Source: Tetradesmus obliquus
Taxonomy: Eukaryota > Chlorophyta > Chlorophyceae > Sphaeropleales > Scenedesmaceae
Length of the DNA: 64,000 nucleotides
Assembly (NCBI GenBank): GCA_030272155.1
Contig: CP126206.1
Location: forward strand, 2,666,001 to 2,730,000
Direction: 5' to 3'
Below the pieces are notes generated by a model. That model was not told where the DNA came from. It searched no databases and saw only the letters and a program-made list of their open reading frames with translations. How positions within the stretch are numbered: the first letter of the stretch is position 1; each line of letters begins with the position of its first letter. A program made the translations under genes and the position numbers. Shown here piece after piece: positions 11,416 through 23,614 of the stretch.

Positions 11416-13888
11416 ATGCAGCCAGCAGCCGACGAGCTGGCACCTGCGGGGAGCAGCTTGGTGACTTCGTTCACGACAGCAGACGCCAATGGCCTCACCA
11501 GCCGCACTGCCAGCAAAGCGGCTGAGGGCGCATTTGCGGGACAGCCAAGCTTCAGCCTAGGACCAATCGACCTGCATGCAGGTGGGCCTGCAGTGAGGCA
11601 GCAATGAACAGCAGTGTTTGTGCGCGTTTATGCAATTGTAATAGCAGTTGTTGCTGTTGCATTGAGTACTGCCATAGCCTTTCAAGGCGTGCTTCGGTTG
11701 TCGAGAGCAGTACAGCCTCATTAGTACGGCGCAGCATTCTGGCAGTGACATGGCATCCTGTACGACACCCCTGGCACGCAGCTGATCCCAGCAAAAGCAA
11801 TGCTACCACACACCACTGTAAGCAGGACGGCAGCAGTGTGCACCTCTGCTGCAAAACAAGCACCAGCACGCTTCATGAGGCTGCACCTGCGGCTGCACAT
11901 CCCCAGGGCAGCACCACGGCAGCACCTGTATGGTTGTTTAGGGTGTAGCAGCTCTTGCGGTGCTGCTCTGCCTGCTGTGCTGGACACGTGCAATCTCTCT
12001 TCAGCACAAGTCAATGGCTGCCGCAGTCCTAGAATATGCGCGATCATGCCCGCAGCCCTCTCAGTTGTTACGTTCTATTACATTCTGTCGCGCTCTGTGA
12101 CAAATTCAACCCCGGCCCCCAGGCAGCCACCTGGAGCGGCAGAAGTGCAGCCTGGCAGACAACCTCATTCCATTTCATTACAATGTGTTACTTCACGTCA
12201 AACGATGTTGCATCCTGAACCTGAAACTGCATAAGCCTGCCACCCTGCAGGCAGCCTGGTGCGGCAGTTCCGGCTGCGGCAGAAGTTGAGATCTGCAAGC
12301 AACCTCAATAAATTCCGTTCCATCATCTTGTAACTCTGCTTACCTTGCAGGGAGCCTAGTGCGGCAGTTTCGTGTGCGCCAGAAGTTCAGCCTCAGCGAC
12401 AACCTGGAGGCAGCAGCAGGCCTCGCCTATGACTTCAAGTCCCAACTTTGTAACACATGTTACATTTGTTCTATCATCATGCAACTCTGGTGAACCTGCA
12501 GGCAGCCTGGTGCGGCAATTTCGTGTGATGCAGAAGTTGAGATTTGCAAGCAACCTCGACGCATCCCGTCCCATCATGTTGTGACGCTGCTGAACTGCTT
12601 ACCCTGCAGGCAGCCTAGTGCGGCAGTTTCGGGTGCGGCAGAAGTTCAGTCTAAACGACAACCTGGAGGCAGCAGCAGGCCTCGCCTATGACTTCAACTC
12701 CCATCTTCATAACATTTGTTGCATTCGTTCCGTTATCTTGTAACTCTGCTGAGCCTGCAGGCAGCCTGGTGCGGCAATTTCGTGTGAGGCAGGAGTTGAG
12801 GATTGCAACCCCCATACATCCCGTTCCATCATCTTGTAACTCTGCTGAACCTGCAGGCAGCCTGGTGCGGCAGTTCCGCGTCCGCCAGAAGTTCAGCCTG
12901 AGCGACAACCTGGAGGCAGCAGCAGGCCTCGCCTATGACTTCAAGTCCCAGAAAGTAGGCCCCACCGGCAGCCTCATCTACAGACTGGACCCAGATAACA
13001 AGAAGAGTCGCATCGAACTGAGCACCACAGACAAAAAGCTGCTGCTGCGCAAGGGCTGGCAGGTGCGGCGCTGCTTATAATGGTTGAACTTATGCGGTGC
13101 TACTTGTTAGGGTTGATGTTATGAAGGGTTTATAACTGGCAGCAGCAGGCCTCGCCTATGACTTCAAGTCCCAGAAAGTGGGCCCCACCGGCAGCCTCAA
13201 CTACAGGCTGGACCCAGATAACAAGAAGAGCCGGCTTGACCTGAGCACCACAGACGAGAAGCTGCTGCTGCGCAAAGGCTGGCAGGTGCGCTGGCGCGTG
13301 TTGGTTTACGGGTAAACCAGCAGGCGTCAGCTGCTGCTGTGGCTGCCAGGCCTGTCGCGCTGCTGCAGGCATTTGTCGATGTGACTGCTGTACTGTGCAT
13401 TGCACACGTATCATTTGCTCAACTGCGTCCTCCTGTGCTGTGCTGCCACGCCTCTGCTGCTGCTGCTGCTGCTGCTGCTGCAGGTCAAGATCAAGCAGGC
13501 CACAGTAGGTGTGTCAGCAGAGGCCAGCCTGTCCCTGCAGGACCCCCACGCAGACCCCGGTTCAAACCCCAAGCTCGCCAAAACCTCAAACCCCAGCAGC
13601 CGCAGCAGCAACAGCTTCCTTGCAGGACTCAGCAGCATCAGCAGCAGCATGCACCCAGACCTACACCTTTCCCTGGATTACGTGAAGCCACTTAAATACG
13701 AATTAATTGGGATCGGGCTGGTGCTGCTGCTCAACATGCCGCTGAAGCTGAATAACAAGGAGGCGGAGTTTGGCGGGCCGTGGGGTTTAGGGGCGCTGAA
13801 GGGCTTTGCGCGAGGCAGCGTGAAGCGAGCAGGCTTCATGCGCTGGCAGCTGGCAGCACAGGAGGGCAGTGCCGTGCTGGACATCTAG
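11416..13888 (+). CDS. Unrecognised beta-strand-rich protein (membrane beta-barrel candidate), 3 exons
   Basis: Exons are 11416-11581, 12857-13062 and 13484-13888, giving 258 aa. An in-frame TGA at 11362 precedes the first ATG, supporting the start. Exon 2 encodes GSLVRQFRVRQKFSLSDNLE, then AAAGLAYDFKSQ and YRLDPDNKKSRIELSTTDKK. Exon 3 has HLSLDYVKPLKYELIG and ends RWQLAAQEGSAVLDI. Alternating polar and apolar residues over many short segments suggest antiparallel beta strands. A plastid outer-envelope pore or similar barrel is one possibility, but I recognise no family. No signal peptide or helical membrane segment is clear; IGIGLVLLLN (exon 3) is too short to be sure. The gene is surrounded by copies of its own exons. 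Confidence 0.7.
12245..13290 (+). repeat. Six exon 2 copies or fragments in introns
   Basis: The 5' edge of exon 2, with its cctgcag|GCAGCCTGGTGCGG acceptor, recurs at about 12245-12300, 12350-12445, 12495-12550, 12605-12710 and 12755-12810 before the functional copy at 12857. The 12350 and 12605 copies still encode SLVRQFRVRQKFSL and NLEAAAGLAYDF. A 3'-edge copy with an intact donor lies at 13141-13290 and encodes the KVGPTGSLNYRLDPDNKKSR stretch. The 5'-edge copies lack a good donor. The 3'-edge copy lacks an acceptor in the right phase, so none makes an in-frame cassette as it stands. Confidence 0.85.
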
Positions 13889-14069
13889 GCGAGGCGGGCT
13901 GCTTGCTTGTTGTGTGCAGCGGATGCGTGTGTGGCATGCACCTGGCTCCTGCCAGCTGCAGTGTACTAGTACACTGCAGTACTGCAGACGTGACAGTTGA
14001 TGGCTAGCTGTGTGTGAGTCGTGCAGAATTGCCGTTTGAAGCTGGCAGAGATTGTAGTGGGCTGGGTTT

Positions 14070-14350
14070 GTGCGAGGCAGCGTTAAGCGCGCCGGCTTGA
14101 TGCGCTGGCAGCTGGCGTCACAGGAGCCTCTTGAGGGCAGTGCAGTGCTGGACATCTAGGCAAGGCGGCTGCACGTTTGTGGCTAATTGAAGTTGCCTGT
14201 GTGGTTGCTTGGCATGGCCACGCGCAGTGCACTGCAGACATGGCAGTTCATCATGATGGTGGCTAGCTGTGTGGATGATTCGTGCGGAGCTGTGTTTATG
14301 CGTTGGCAGCTGGCGGCACAGGAGGGCAGCGCCGTGCTGGACATTTGCGG
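14070..14350 (+). repeat. Two 3'-flank copies of the terminal exon end
   Basis: The terminal coding segment of the gene ending at 13888 (MRWQLAAQEGSAVLDI) recurs at about 14070-14160, with a 3-codon insertion and its stop codon, and again at about 14295-14345. Both are downstream of the functional stop and would sit in the 3' UTR or flank. Confidence 0.8.
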
Positions 14351-14478
14351 GTGGCCCACACGGTGGTGGCTGCGTTTCTGTGGTGTACAGATGCTGCGCA
14401 TGTGATTGTGTGGCGCTTCAGACAGGTACTTGCAAGCCTTGCATGATACTGAGTATCTGCTGATGGTTAGCTGTGTAA

Positions 14479-14528
14479 TATGACAGTTATAGGCATGGTA
14501 AATGCACAACTGCGCACCTTCAAGCAAT
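14479..14528 (-). repeat. Dispersed repeat, copy 2 (partner at 60-109)
   Basis: Reverse complement of the element at 60-109; both contain the 16-mer gtgcatttaccatgc plus flanking matches. It lies about 600 bp downstream of the beta-rich gene. A TGTAA at 14474-14478 just before it could be that gene's poly(A) signal. Confidence 0.6.
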
Positions 14529-14789
14529 GCTGTGTGTGAGGTTGCGGAGCTGGGCAGCTCTGCCTCAACCCAGCAAGTTCATCTTGTAACAGTTGAATCT
14601 CTTCGGCCCCTGGCAATAAACAAGGCTGCGACAACTTGCTCCTCACCACCCACTGCCTATAACACTCTGTTGAGGCCTTGCCACTGGCTGCTGCCTGCAA
14701 CACCAGCTGCTGCAAAGTGTGCTTCCTGCAACTCCTTACACTGCAGCACCAGCTTCGACGGCTAGCCATCAGCTGCCGCACCCCGCACC

Positions 14790-15150
14790 ACCTCACACCT
14801 TGCCTGAGTGCTTGTAACGAGCATCGTACTCTGCTTTCAGTGCAGCCAGCGCACCTTGCCGCACTGACCCCAGGGGCCCCTGACCCAGCATGCCATGCAC
14901 ACCCTGCACCTAATTGAGGCCTCACCAGGCCCCCCCCTGTTCTGTCTCCCTCACAAACAGCCGCTGCACACAGCACCCCTGTCAAGGCCGCAACCTGCCT
15001 GCAACACCAGCTTGCCATCAGCTGCCGCGCCACATTGTGGTTAGCAATCCACCTCACACCTTGCCCGAGTGCTGGTAGCGAGCATCATACTCTGCCTTCA
15101 GTGCTGCCAACGCGCCCCGCCGCACTGACCCCAGGGACTCCTGACACAGC
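14790..15150 (-). repeat. Two 3'-flank copies of the URB2 terminal coding end
   Basis: The last coding segment of URB2 (15352-15450, encoding GSVRRGALAALKAEYDARYK and ending HSGKV-stop) is repeated downstream at about 15055-15140, still reading RRGALAALKAEYDARYQ and HSGKV-stop. A more diverged copy lies at about 14795-14890. Confidence 0.85.
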
Positions 15151-15242
15151 ACTGCATGCATGCGCTGCACGCCACCACAGCACTGCATGCATGCGCTGCA
15201 CGCCACCACAGCACTGCATGCATGCGCTGCACGCCACCAGGA
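15150..15242. repeat. 31-bp tandem repeat, three units
   Basis: Three near-identical 31-bp units beginning cactgcatgcatgcgctgca start at 15150, 15181 and 15212. They lie just 3' of the URB2 terminal-exon copy. Confidence 0.85.
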
Positions 15243-15351
15243 GCCGCATGGCCACTTGCTGCTCAAAATACTGCACGACGCTCACGCAGCGCTGCTGCCG
15301 TCAACACACTTTTCAGCGTCTTTCCAGCAGCTGCTGCACCCAACAAGCACA

Positions 15352-16214
15352 TCAAACCTTGCCTGAGTGCTTGTAGCGAGCATCGTACTCAGCCTTTAGT
15401 GCTGCCAGTGCTCCTCTGCGCACCGACCCTAGCGCTCCCTGGCCCAGCACACCATGCACACCCTGCACCTCACCAGGACCCAGCACCCCCAGCAGCACAC
15501 ATGCACCACCCCTTACTGCTGCTGCCACCTCAACGCTACACGTACCAGCCGTCACTGCAGCAGCAGCAGCACTGCTGAACATCCTGCTGCTGCTGCTGCT
15601 GCTGCTGCTACCGGTAGTGAGGCTTGCTGGCAGCGCAGAGGCCATGTGGATCACGTAATCCGTTATAACATGGTGGCAGTGCCGCCCCAGCTGCTGCTGC
15701 TGCTCTGCTAGCGACTCATACAGCCTGCCGAGCTGCCCAGCACACCTCAGCAGCAGCACAGCCTCCACACACTGCTGCTGCTGCTGCTGCTGCTGCTGCA
15801 AACCATCTGACGAGCCCTGCTGCTGCTGCTGCTGCTGCTGCTCAGAAGCCGCAGCCATCTTGCTACGCAGAGCCTGGTCCCATGCCAGCAGCAGCAGCAG
15901 CAGCTGCCGCAGTGCCGCCACCATGTGAGCCGCCAGGCGCGGCAGCTGGCTGGCCCTGTGCCTCAATATGGACACCAGCATGCCTGCAGCACTGCAAAAC
16001 ACAGCCATGCCAGCCTCAACCTCTGCTGCTGCTGCTGCTGCCGACTCAGCACCGCCAGCAGCAGCAGCAGCAGCAGCAGTAGTGCTGGCCAGCTGCCGAC
16101 TGATGCTGGCCACAGCCTGCAGCGCAGCAGCAGTAGCTGCAGGCGGCATGTCAAAACTGGCCTCTCGCCCAAACATGGAGCTCATGCAGCGGAAGGCCCA
16201 ACTAACCACTGCCA

Positions 16215-16246
<32 letters not shown>

Positions 16247-16432
16247 GGGGTTGGCATGCTGTTCCCTGGTGCTGCTGCTGCCTGCAGCAGCCCTGCCTGT
16301 GTGATGAAGTTGAGCAGAGCAGCTGTATATGGTGCTGCGTGTGCTGCCAAAAGCTTCAGGCGCCTACTGCCTGAGCTGCTCTCAAGCACCACCAGCAGCA
16401 GCTGCAGCAGTGGCAGCAGCTGCGCAAGGCCC

Positions 16433-16472
<40 letters not shown>

Positions 16473-17242
16473 CCTCCGCATGCAGCGCAGCTGCTGCTGG
16501 GTGCAGCAGGTTCACACCGCCCAGCCCATCATCACTACTGCTGCTGCTGCTGTTGCCGCAAAGTAGCTGGTGCAGCTGCAGCTGCTGCTGCCTGGAGGCG
16601 TGTGACACCACATCCCGCAGCCCTATCAACACCCCTGACACCAGCAGCTGCTGCCGCTGCTGCTGCTGCTGCTGCTTTCCTTTCTGTAAGTTTATCACCT
16701 GCAGGAGCTGCTCCATCAGCTGAGGCCCATCATCCACCACTGCCTGCAGATCTGCCATGCTGGTGTAAGCAGCAGGCAGCTCGGGCCATGCAATGTGAGT
16801 AGACGGCGGCAGCAGCTGCAGCAGCTTGAGGCCCCGCTGCAGCACCTGCTGCAAGCTGCTGCTGCTGCTGCTGCTGCGGCTGCTGTCTCTGGCTGCAGGG
16901 CCGCTGCTGCCAGCTGCCTTGGAAAGCACAAGGTTGGCAGCACTCACAAATTCAAGCAGGAACAGCTGCTGCTGCTGTGATGGCAGCACCTGCTGCTGCT
17001 GCTGCTGATGCAGCAGCAGATGTACAGCAGCATCTGCCAGCGCTGCCAGCTTGCCATCAGCAGCCAGCTGCTGCAGCAGCACCCCACCTGCAGCTACTGC
17101 TTGACAAAGCGCTGCAGCAGCCACCAATGCACCGCTGCTGCTGCTGCTGTCACGCTGCTGATCTGGCAACTGCAGCAGCTCCTGCAGCAGCTGCACGCAT
17201 GATGCCTGCAGCTCTAGCAGCACACTGCCATTATCCGGTGCC

Positions 17243-17277
<35 letters not shown>

Positions 17278-17336
17278 AACGCCGCAGCGTGCTGCTGCCA
17301 TCAAGGCTGCAGCCCCCAGCAGCCCTGCTGCACACA

Positions 17337-17389
<53 letters not shown>

Positions 17390-17557
17390 GCTTCTCCTGC
17401 ACCAACGTCTGCAGTAGCCAGCTGCAGTGCCTCAGCTGCTGCTTGTGCTGTCCTGTCCCACAAGGCAGGTGACGCTGCGGCTGCCAGCTGCCTAGTCAGC
17501 AGCTGCACCAGAGCAGGACCCGCCAGCTGCTGCACCAGTTGCTGCACTGGACTAACC

Positions 17558-17601
<44 letters not shown>

Positions 17602-18197
17602 ATGGTTAGGTGCAGCCACAAGCTTGGTGCACAGCACAAACACATCAACCATAGATCTATCCCACTTACCCACCAGCTTCTGCTGCTGCTGCTGCTGCTG
17701 CAGCACTGCTTGCCCTACTGCTGCCACACCACAGCCCAATGCATCTAGCTCCCCCAAGCACCGCACACCAGCAGCCACACAGCAGGCTGCAGTGACCCCC
17801 AGCTCTTCACTACCACCACTAGCAGCAGCAGCAGCACAGGCCCCACCCTTCCCCGTGTGCCTATCATCCCTGCCTTTTGCATCACATGCTGAGCTGGCAG
17901 CAGCAGCAGCACAGTCTCCAGCAGCTGCAGCAGCCGCCACATGCAGTGCTGCTGTCACAGCCGCCAGTGCCAGCAGGGACAGGCAGCAGCCTTCAGCCAG
18001 AGGGAATCCATACAGCGGAAGCTGACCCAGCAGCTGCAGCAGCCTGAGCAGCGCCGCCAGCTGCTGCTGCACCTGCTGCTGCTGCTGCTGTAAGCTGCTG
18101 CTGCTGGCAAGAATGCCACCTGCCTGCTGCTTGCCTGCCTTCAGCAGAGGCTTCAAGTGCTGCTGCAGCAGCTGCACAGCTAGCTGTGCCGCTGCCT

Positions 18198-18239
<42 letters not shown>

Positions 18240-18797
18240 CAAAGCCACTCCCATGCTCCTCATCCTGCTGCCGCTGCTGCTGCTGGATCTGCAGCTGCTG
18301 CTTGAACTCTTGCAGCAGCTGCGCGAGACTCAAGACCTTGCCAGCTGCTGCTGCTGCTCCCTCATCAGCTGCTGGGCCTTGCTCGTGCTTCCTCTTCTTC
18401 TTTTTCTTCTTGCTGCTGTCACTGCCGGCTGCTACACTTGGCTGCTGTGTGCCAGCAGGAGCAGCAGCAGGAGCAGCACTGAGGGATGATGCCAGCACCT
18501 GCAGTGCGTCTGCCATGCAGCCAGCCACTGCTGCCACGCAGCTGCTGCGGCCAGCTGGCCTGCTCAGCCAGCTGGGCGCATCTGCTGCTGCTGCTGCTGC
18601 CGCTGCTGCACTGCTGTCTGTGGCGCTGCGCAACCCCAGCAGCTGGTGCGACGGCTGCAGCAGCACCTGCTGCTGCTGCTGCTGCTGCTGTGCGGCTGCT
18701 GTGACAGCAAATTGCAGGACGTCTGTGAGCTGTGCTGGGCCTGCAAAATCCACCCACACCGCTGCTGTTGATGCTAGGCGGCTGTAGTACACTGCAA

Positions 18798-18836
<39 letters not shown>

Positions 18837-19415
18837 GCAACGGCTGCAGCAGGCAGGCCACCAGCTGGCGTGCCTCGCCCCTCCACAGCTGCAGCAGCTG
18901 CTGCTGCCGCTGCTGCCGCTGCTGCAGCAGCTGCTCACCCTCTGCTGGCTCTTCCATCTCTTCATCTGCCTCATCTGCATCTTCTGGCCCCTGCTGCTGC
19001 TGATTGTCCTCTTGATTGAAACCTGCTCCTGCTGCTGCTGCTGCTGCTGCTGCTACTCGCGCCTGCTTCCTTGCTGCGGTCAGGCTCATGCCCGCGGGGC
19101 ACCAGTGCGTCACCCGCAGCAGCCGCTGCTGCAGCACCTGCAGCCGCTGCAGCACGCAGCCAGCCAGCACCAGCTGCTGCTGCTGCTGCTCAGCGGGGTA
19201 TGCTGTACCGTCAAGTAAGCAGCTAGGCTGCTGCAGCCCATGCTTGGCCTTGCCTGCAGCAGCTCCTACTACTGATAGAAGAGGAGCCTTCAGCACTGCA
19301 GCAGCCAGCTGCAGCAGCGGCGTTGCAGCAGCTGCGTCAGCCTCTGATCTTGCTGTGCCTGCTTGCAGTCCGTGTAGCGCTGCAAAGTAGTCGTCGCGCG
19401 CTGTACGTAGCAGCG

Positions 19416-19449
<34 letters not shown>

Positions 19450-20151
19450 GGGCTGCATGAGCAGCAGTGCATCAATGACGGCTGGGTTGATGGCTTGGCC
19501 TGGCAGGGGCGCCACTTCTGGGTTGAGTGCTGCACAGGGCGCGTGCAGGCTGCAGCAGCAGCAGGAGCAGCAGCAGCACGGCACAACCAGAGGCAACATA
19601 CTTGCTGATATCATAATCCCCTGAGATGTATCTTCAAGGTGCACAGATGTGAGCAGATGCATGCAGATGTGAGCAGATGCATGCAGATGTGTGCAGAATG
19701 GCACTCGCGTTGCCCAGCTACCGTTGCAAGTTGAACAAGCCAATATCACCATGCATGCAGGCGGCAGCACGGCAAGGCACAGCAAGGCACGGCAACCCCT
19801 GCCCAAGATCCGCACATGCACACACCTGACACAGGAAGCAAACAGCCTCAGCAGCAGCTGCACCTGAGCAGCACCCGGCCGGCTGCCAAGCAAATCTCCA
19901 TCTGTCGCTGCTGCTGCGGCGGCAACGGTGGCAAGTGGCTGCCATAGATGAGCTTCCTTAGCGTTTGAAACGTCACTAGTGCTGCTGCTGCTGCTGCTGC
20001 TGTTGCTGCCCAGCAGCTGCTGCACTGCTGCTGCCACGCTTGTGGCAGTTGTGAGGTCCACAGGCAAAGCATCAAGCACAGCAGAGAGGGGCTCACACAG
20101 CAGCGGCAGCAGCAGCAACTGGCTTGAGGCTGAGCTGCTGCTGATACTGTC

Positions 20152-20190
<39 letters not shown>

Positions 20191-21324
20191 AGAAGGATGC
20201 AGCATGTGCGCTAAGCAAAGTGCTACGCAGCGCACCAGTGCTGCTGCTTGACCTGTAAAAAAACAAGCGGCAGCACGGTCAGCTCTCATTGGCAGGGACC
20301 TGTGTGGGGATGCAAGTGCTGAGCAAGCATAGTAGGGGAAGCATGCACCAGGAAAAACCCCAACAGCTGGTCATTACTTGTTGCGGTACAACCGTCAGCC
20401 GATGTAACAGCAACCCCTGCCAGCCCTATACATATAATACATGTTGCCACATCTGCTGCACCACGCAACCCCCAGATCTGTGTACAATCACTCCACAGGT
20501 CACGTGATGTGTCACATGACGCATCATGAACAATTGCATTCAGGTTAAGTAAGTATGCCTCACCCCTCAGCTCTCACCTGTAGGGGCATCTGCCACAGCC
20601 TGCCTGACAGCAGCCACAAAGCCAGCAGCAGACACCACGCCAGCAGCTGCAGCCGCCTGCTGCACTGCCAGCCCCTTGCTGCTGCTGCTGCTGCTGCTGC
20701 CAGCTGCTGCTGCTGCTGCTGCTGCCATCAAGCCAGCCAGTGACTCGTACACTGCCTTGAACAGCCTGTCAAGCTGCCGCAGCTCGCTGTGGGCCCTCAC
20801 CAGGTGCACCAGGAAGCCCAAGGAAGCACTGCTGCTGCTGCTGCTAGGGGTGGTTGCTGCTGCTGCTGCTGTCGCGCTCCATGCCAGCTGCAGCAGCTGG
20901 GGCAGCTGCGGCACCAGCACCCTGCACAGCACGGCAGCAAACAGCAGACGCAGCGTGCCAATTGCCTGTTATTTAAAATCTCTTGCCACTTAAACCTATC
21001 GCCAGGCCTTGAGATCCCTGGCATAGCAGTCATAGCAGCAATAGATCTAGCAGGCCTGGCCAGTGCCCCATGCATGCGGCAAGCGCAGCGCAGCACATGC
21101 TGGCATCAGCTCTGCATGCAGCCCCATGCACCGTGCCCCCCCCCCCCCCCCCCCATGCAGCCCCATGCACCGTGCCCCTGCTTGCCGCAAAAGGGGCATC
21201 CGGACAACAACACTTCAGCGAATCCTGAGGCCTTCGCCCGTTGTGGAAAATCACCCACCTGTACTCAACATCCAGTAAGGCAGTAGCCAGCGCCACAGCA
21301 GCTCCGTCAGCATCTGCACCGCCC

Positions 21325-21357
<33 letters not shown>

Positions 21358-21375
21358 TCTGTTGATGAACCTGCG

Positions 21376-21423
<48 letters not shown>

Positions 21424-22847
21424 GGTGCCGCTGCCAGCAGCAGCAGGTCAGCTGCCAGCTGCAGCAGCCTCTTGAACTTGCCAGCAGTGTCTTGAGTGGG
21501 GCGGTAGCTGCCAGTGGCCTTCACGGCTAGCAGCAGCTCAGCAGCAGCTGCAGCAGCAGCACCCCAGGAAGCACTGCTGCTGCTGCCAGCAGCACTGCCG
21601 AGAGTAACAGCAGCCGCCTGCTGCTGCTGGTATTGCTGCTGTTTGCGCTTCTTGGCAGAAGCAGGGACGGGTGTTGCAGCTGCTGCTGACGCACCTACTG
21701 CTGTAGGTGCTGCTGCAGCAGCGGAAGCCAAGTGCGGCAGCAGCAGCGACAGCAAACACACTGCCATGTGGGTGTCAGCTGACCTCACAGCTGTCAGTGA
21801 TGGCACCCCAAAAGCAGCACCAGCTGCAGCGTCATCATCTGCTGCTGCCTGCTGCTCATCCTGCTGCTGCTGGCCCTGCTGGTGGTGGTGGCGGCTGGTT
21901 TGTCCGGCTGCTGCCATTGCAGCAGCAGCATCTGCACAGACAATCAAAGGCAGAATAAACACCAAGGGTCAGAGGACAAGTGCAACAGGATGCAGCAGCA
22001 AAGAGAGTGTTGCCAGGTTTAGTGCATGTACAGGCACCCGGAAAGCTTGCACAAAATTTCGCACCAGCAGGCAGGTTCACGCCACATGACCAGCCACCAC
22101 ATCACCCGCACATGACAGCACATATGCCCTTTTGAGTGCTGCACCAGCCGCCGTGCACCACGTTATGCGCCTGCTCGCCTTCTTCAGGTGTGCGCCTGTA
22201 GCACCTCACATGCCCAGCCAGCACATGCAATGCAGCATGCCCAGCCAGCACATGAACTCATATGCTGCTGCAACAGCCGCCATGCAGCTTGCAGCTGTGC
22301 GCCTGCTCACCTTCTTCCAGTGTGCGCCTGTAGCACCAGACAGCCTGCACGCAGCCCTGCAGCAGCTGCGGCAGCGCATGCAGCACAGCCGCAGAAACTG
22401 CTGCTGCAGCAGCTGCTGCTGGCTGCTGGGCCTGCGCTGACGGTGTGCCTCCTGCTGCCGCCTGCTGCTGCTGCTGCTGCTGCTGCTGCCGCCTCTTCTG
22501 CTTCTTGCTTGTGTTGTTCACACTATCGTCTCTGCTGCCAGTAGCAGCAACAGCACCAGCAGCACTAATAACCCCTCCACAGGCCAAGCCACTGTTGACC
22601 AGCTGCTGCAGGCGCAGCAGCAGCTGCCCCTGGTATGTTTTGTGCAGCAGGGCGCTTACAGTAGGGCTCAGCAGCACTGAAACCTGCGCCTGCAAGGCCG
22701 ACTGCACTGCTGCCCGCGGCTGCTGCTGCTGCTGCTGCTGCTGCTTTCCTTGCGCCTCTGCTTTGTGCCGCTTGGATGGTGGTGGATCAGCAGCTGTTGA
22801 GCCTGGTTCTTCAGCTACCGCTGTTGCCGCTGCACTGCCGTTTGGAT

Positions 22848-22915
<68 letters not shown>

Positions 22916-23577
22916 CCGTCCATGTGCAGGCCTGCTGCCCCTGCCACAATCTCACACAGCCCACCCAGGTGCTGCTGCTCAAACAGAACGCCACACAGTA
23001 CCTGCTGCGCTGCCGCAACAGCGTCCCCAGAAACGCATTGCTGTGCTGCTGCTGTGTATGCCACCAACAGCAATGGCTCAAACACAGGACCAAGCAAAAC
23101 ACTGTACACCTGCAGCCGTGCAGAAGCAGCAGCAGCATCAGCACCACCAGCAACAGATGCAAAGATACATGCCATAACGCCAGGCAGAGAGACAGCAACA
23201 GATACTTTCAACAGCTTTAACTGCTTAGCAAGACACATTGCGAACCTACACAATGTGGCAGCTAGCTAAAGCAGGAGTTACGCAGCAAGCTAACTGGCGG
23301 AGGCTGCGCTGCTACGCACCTTCTTAGGGTTTGTGTGCTGCAGTGCACTGCGCCTGAACCAGTGCATCACCAGAACAGCAAGGTCTTGCCAGCAGCCGCT
23401 GCTGCTGTTGCTGCTGCTCCTGCGGGATGTTCCTGCAGCTGCATCTTCTGCTGCAGCCAACGCATGCTGCTGCTGCTGCTGCTGCTCGCTCTGGATCTTA
23501 CTGAGGCATGCCTGCAACAGTGCTGCCTGCTGCTCCAGTGTCGGCCTGAATGTGCTCAACACACTTGCAGGGCACCC

Positions 23578-23614
<37 letters not shown>

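Noticed and set aside
12495-12710. Mutually exclusive or cassette exons for the beta-rich gene
   Set aside because: The copies lack usable donors, or the phase does not match, so they cannot replace exon 2 as they stand.
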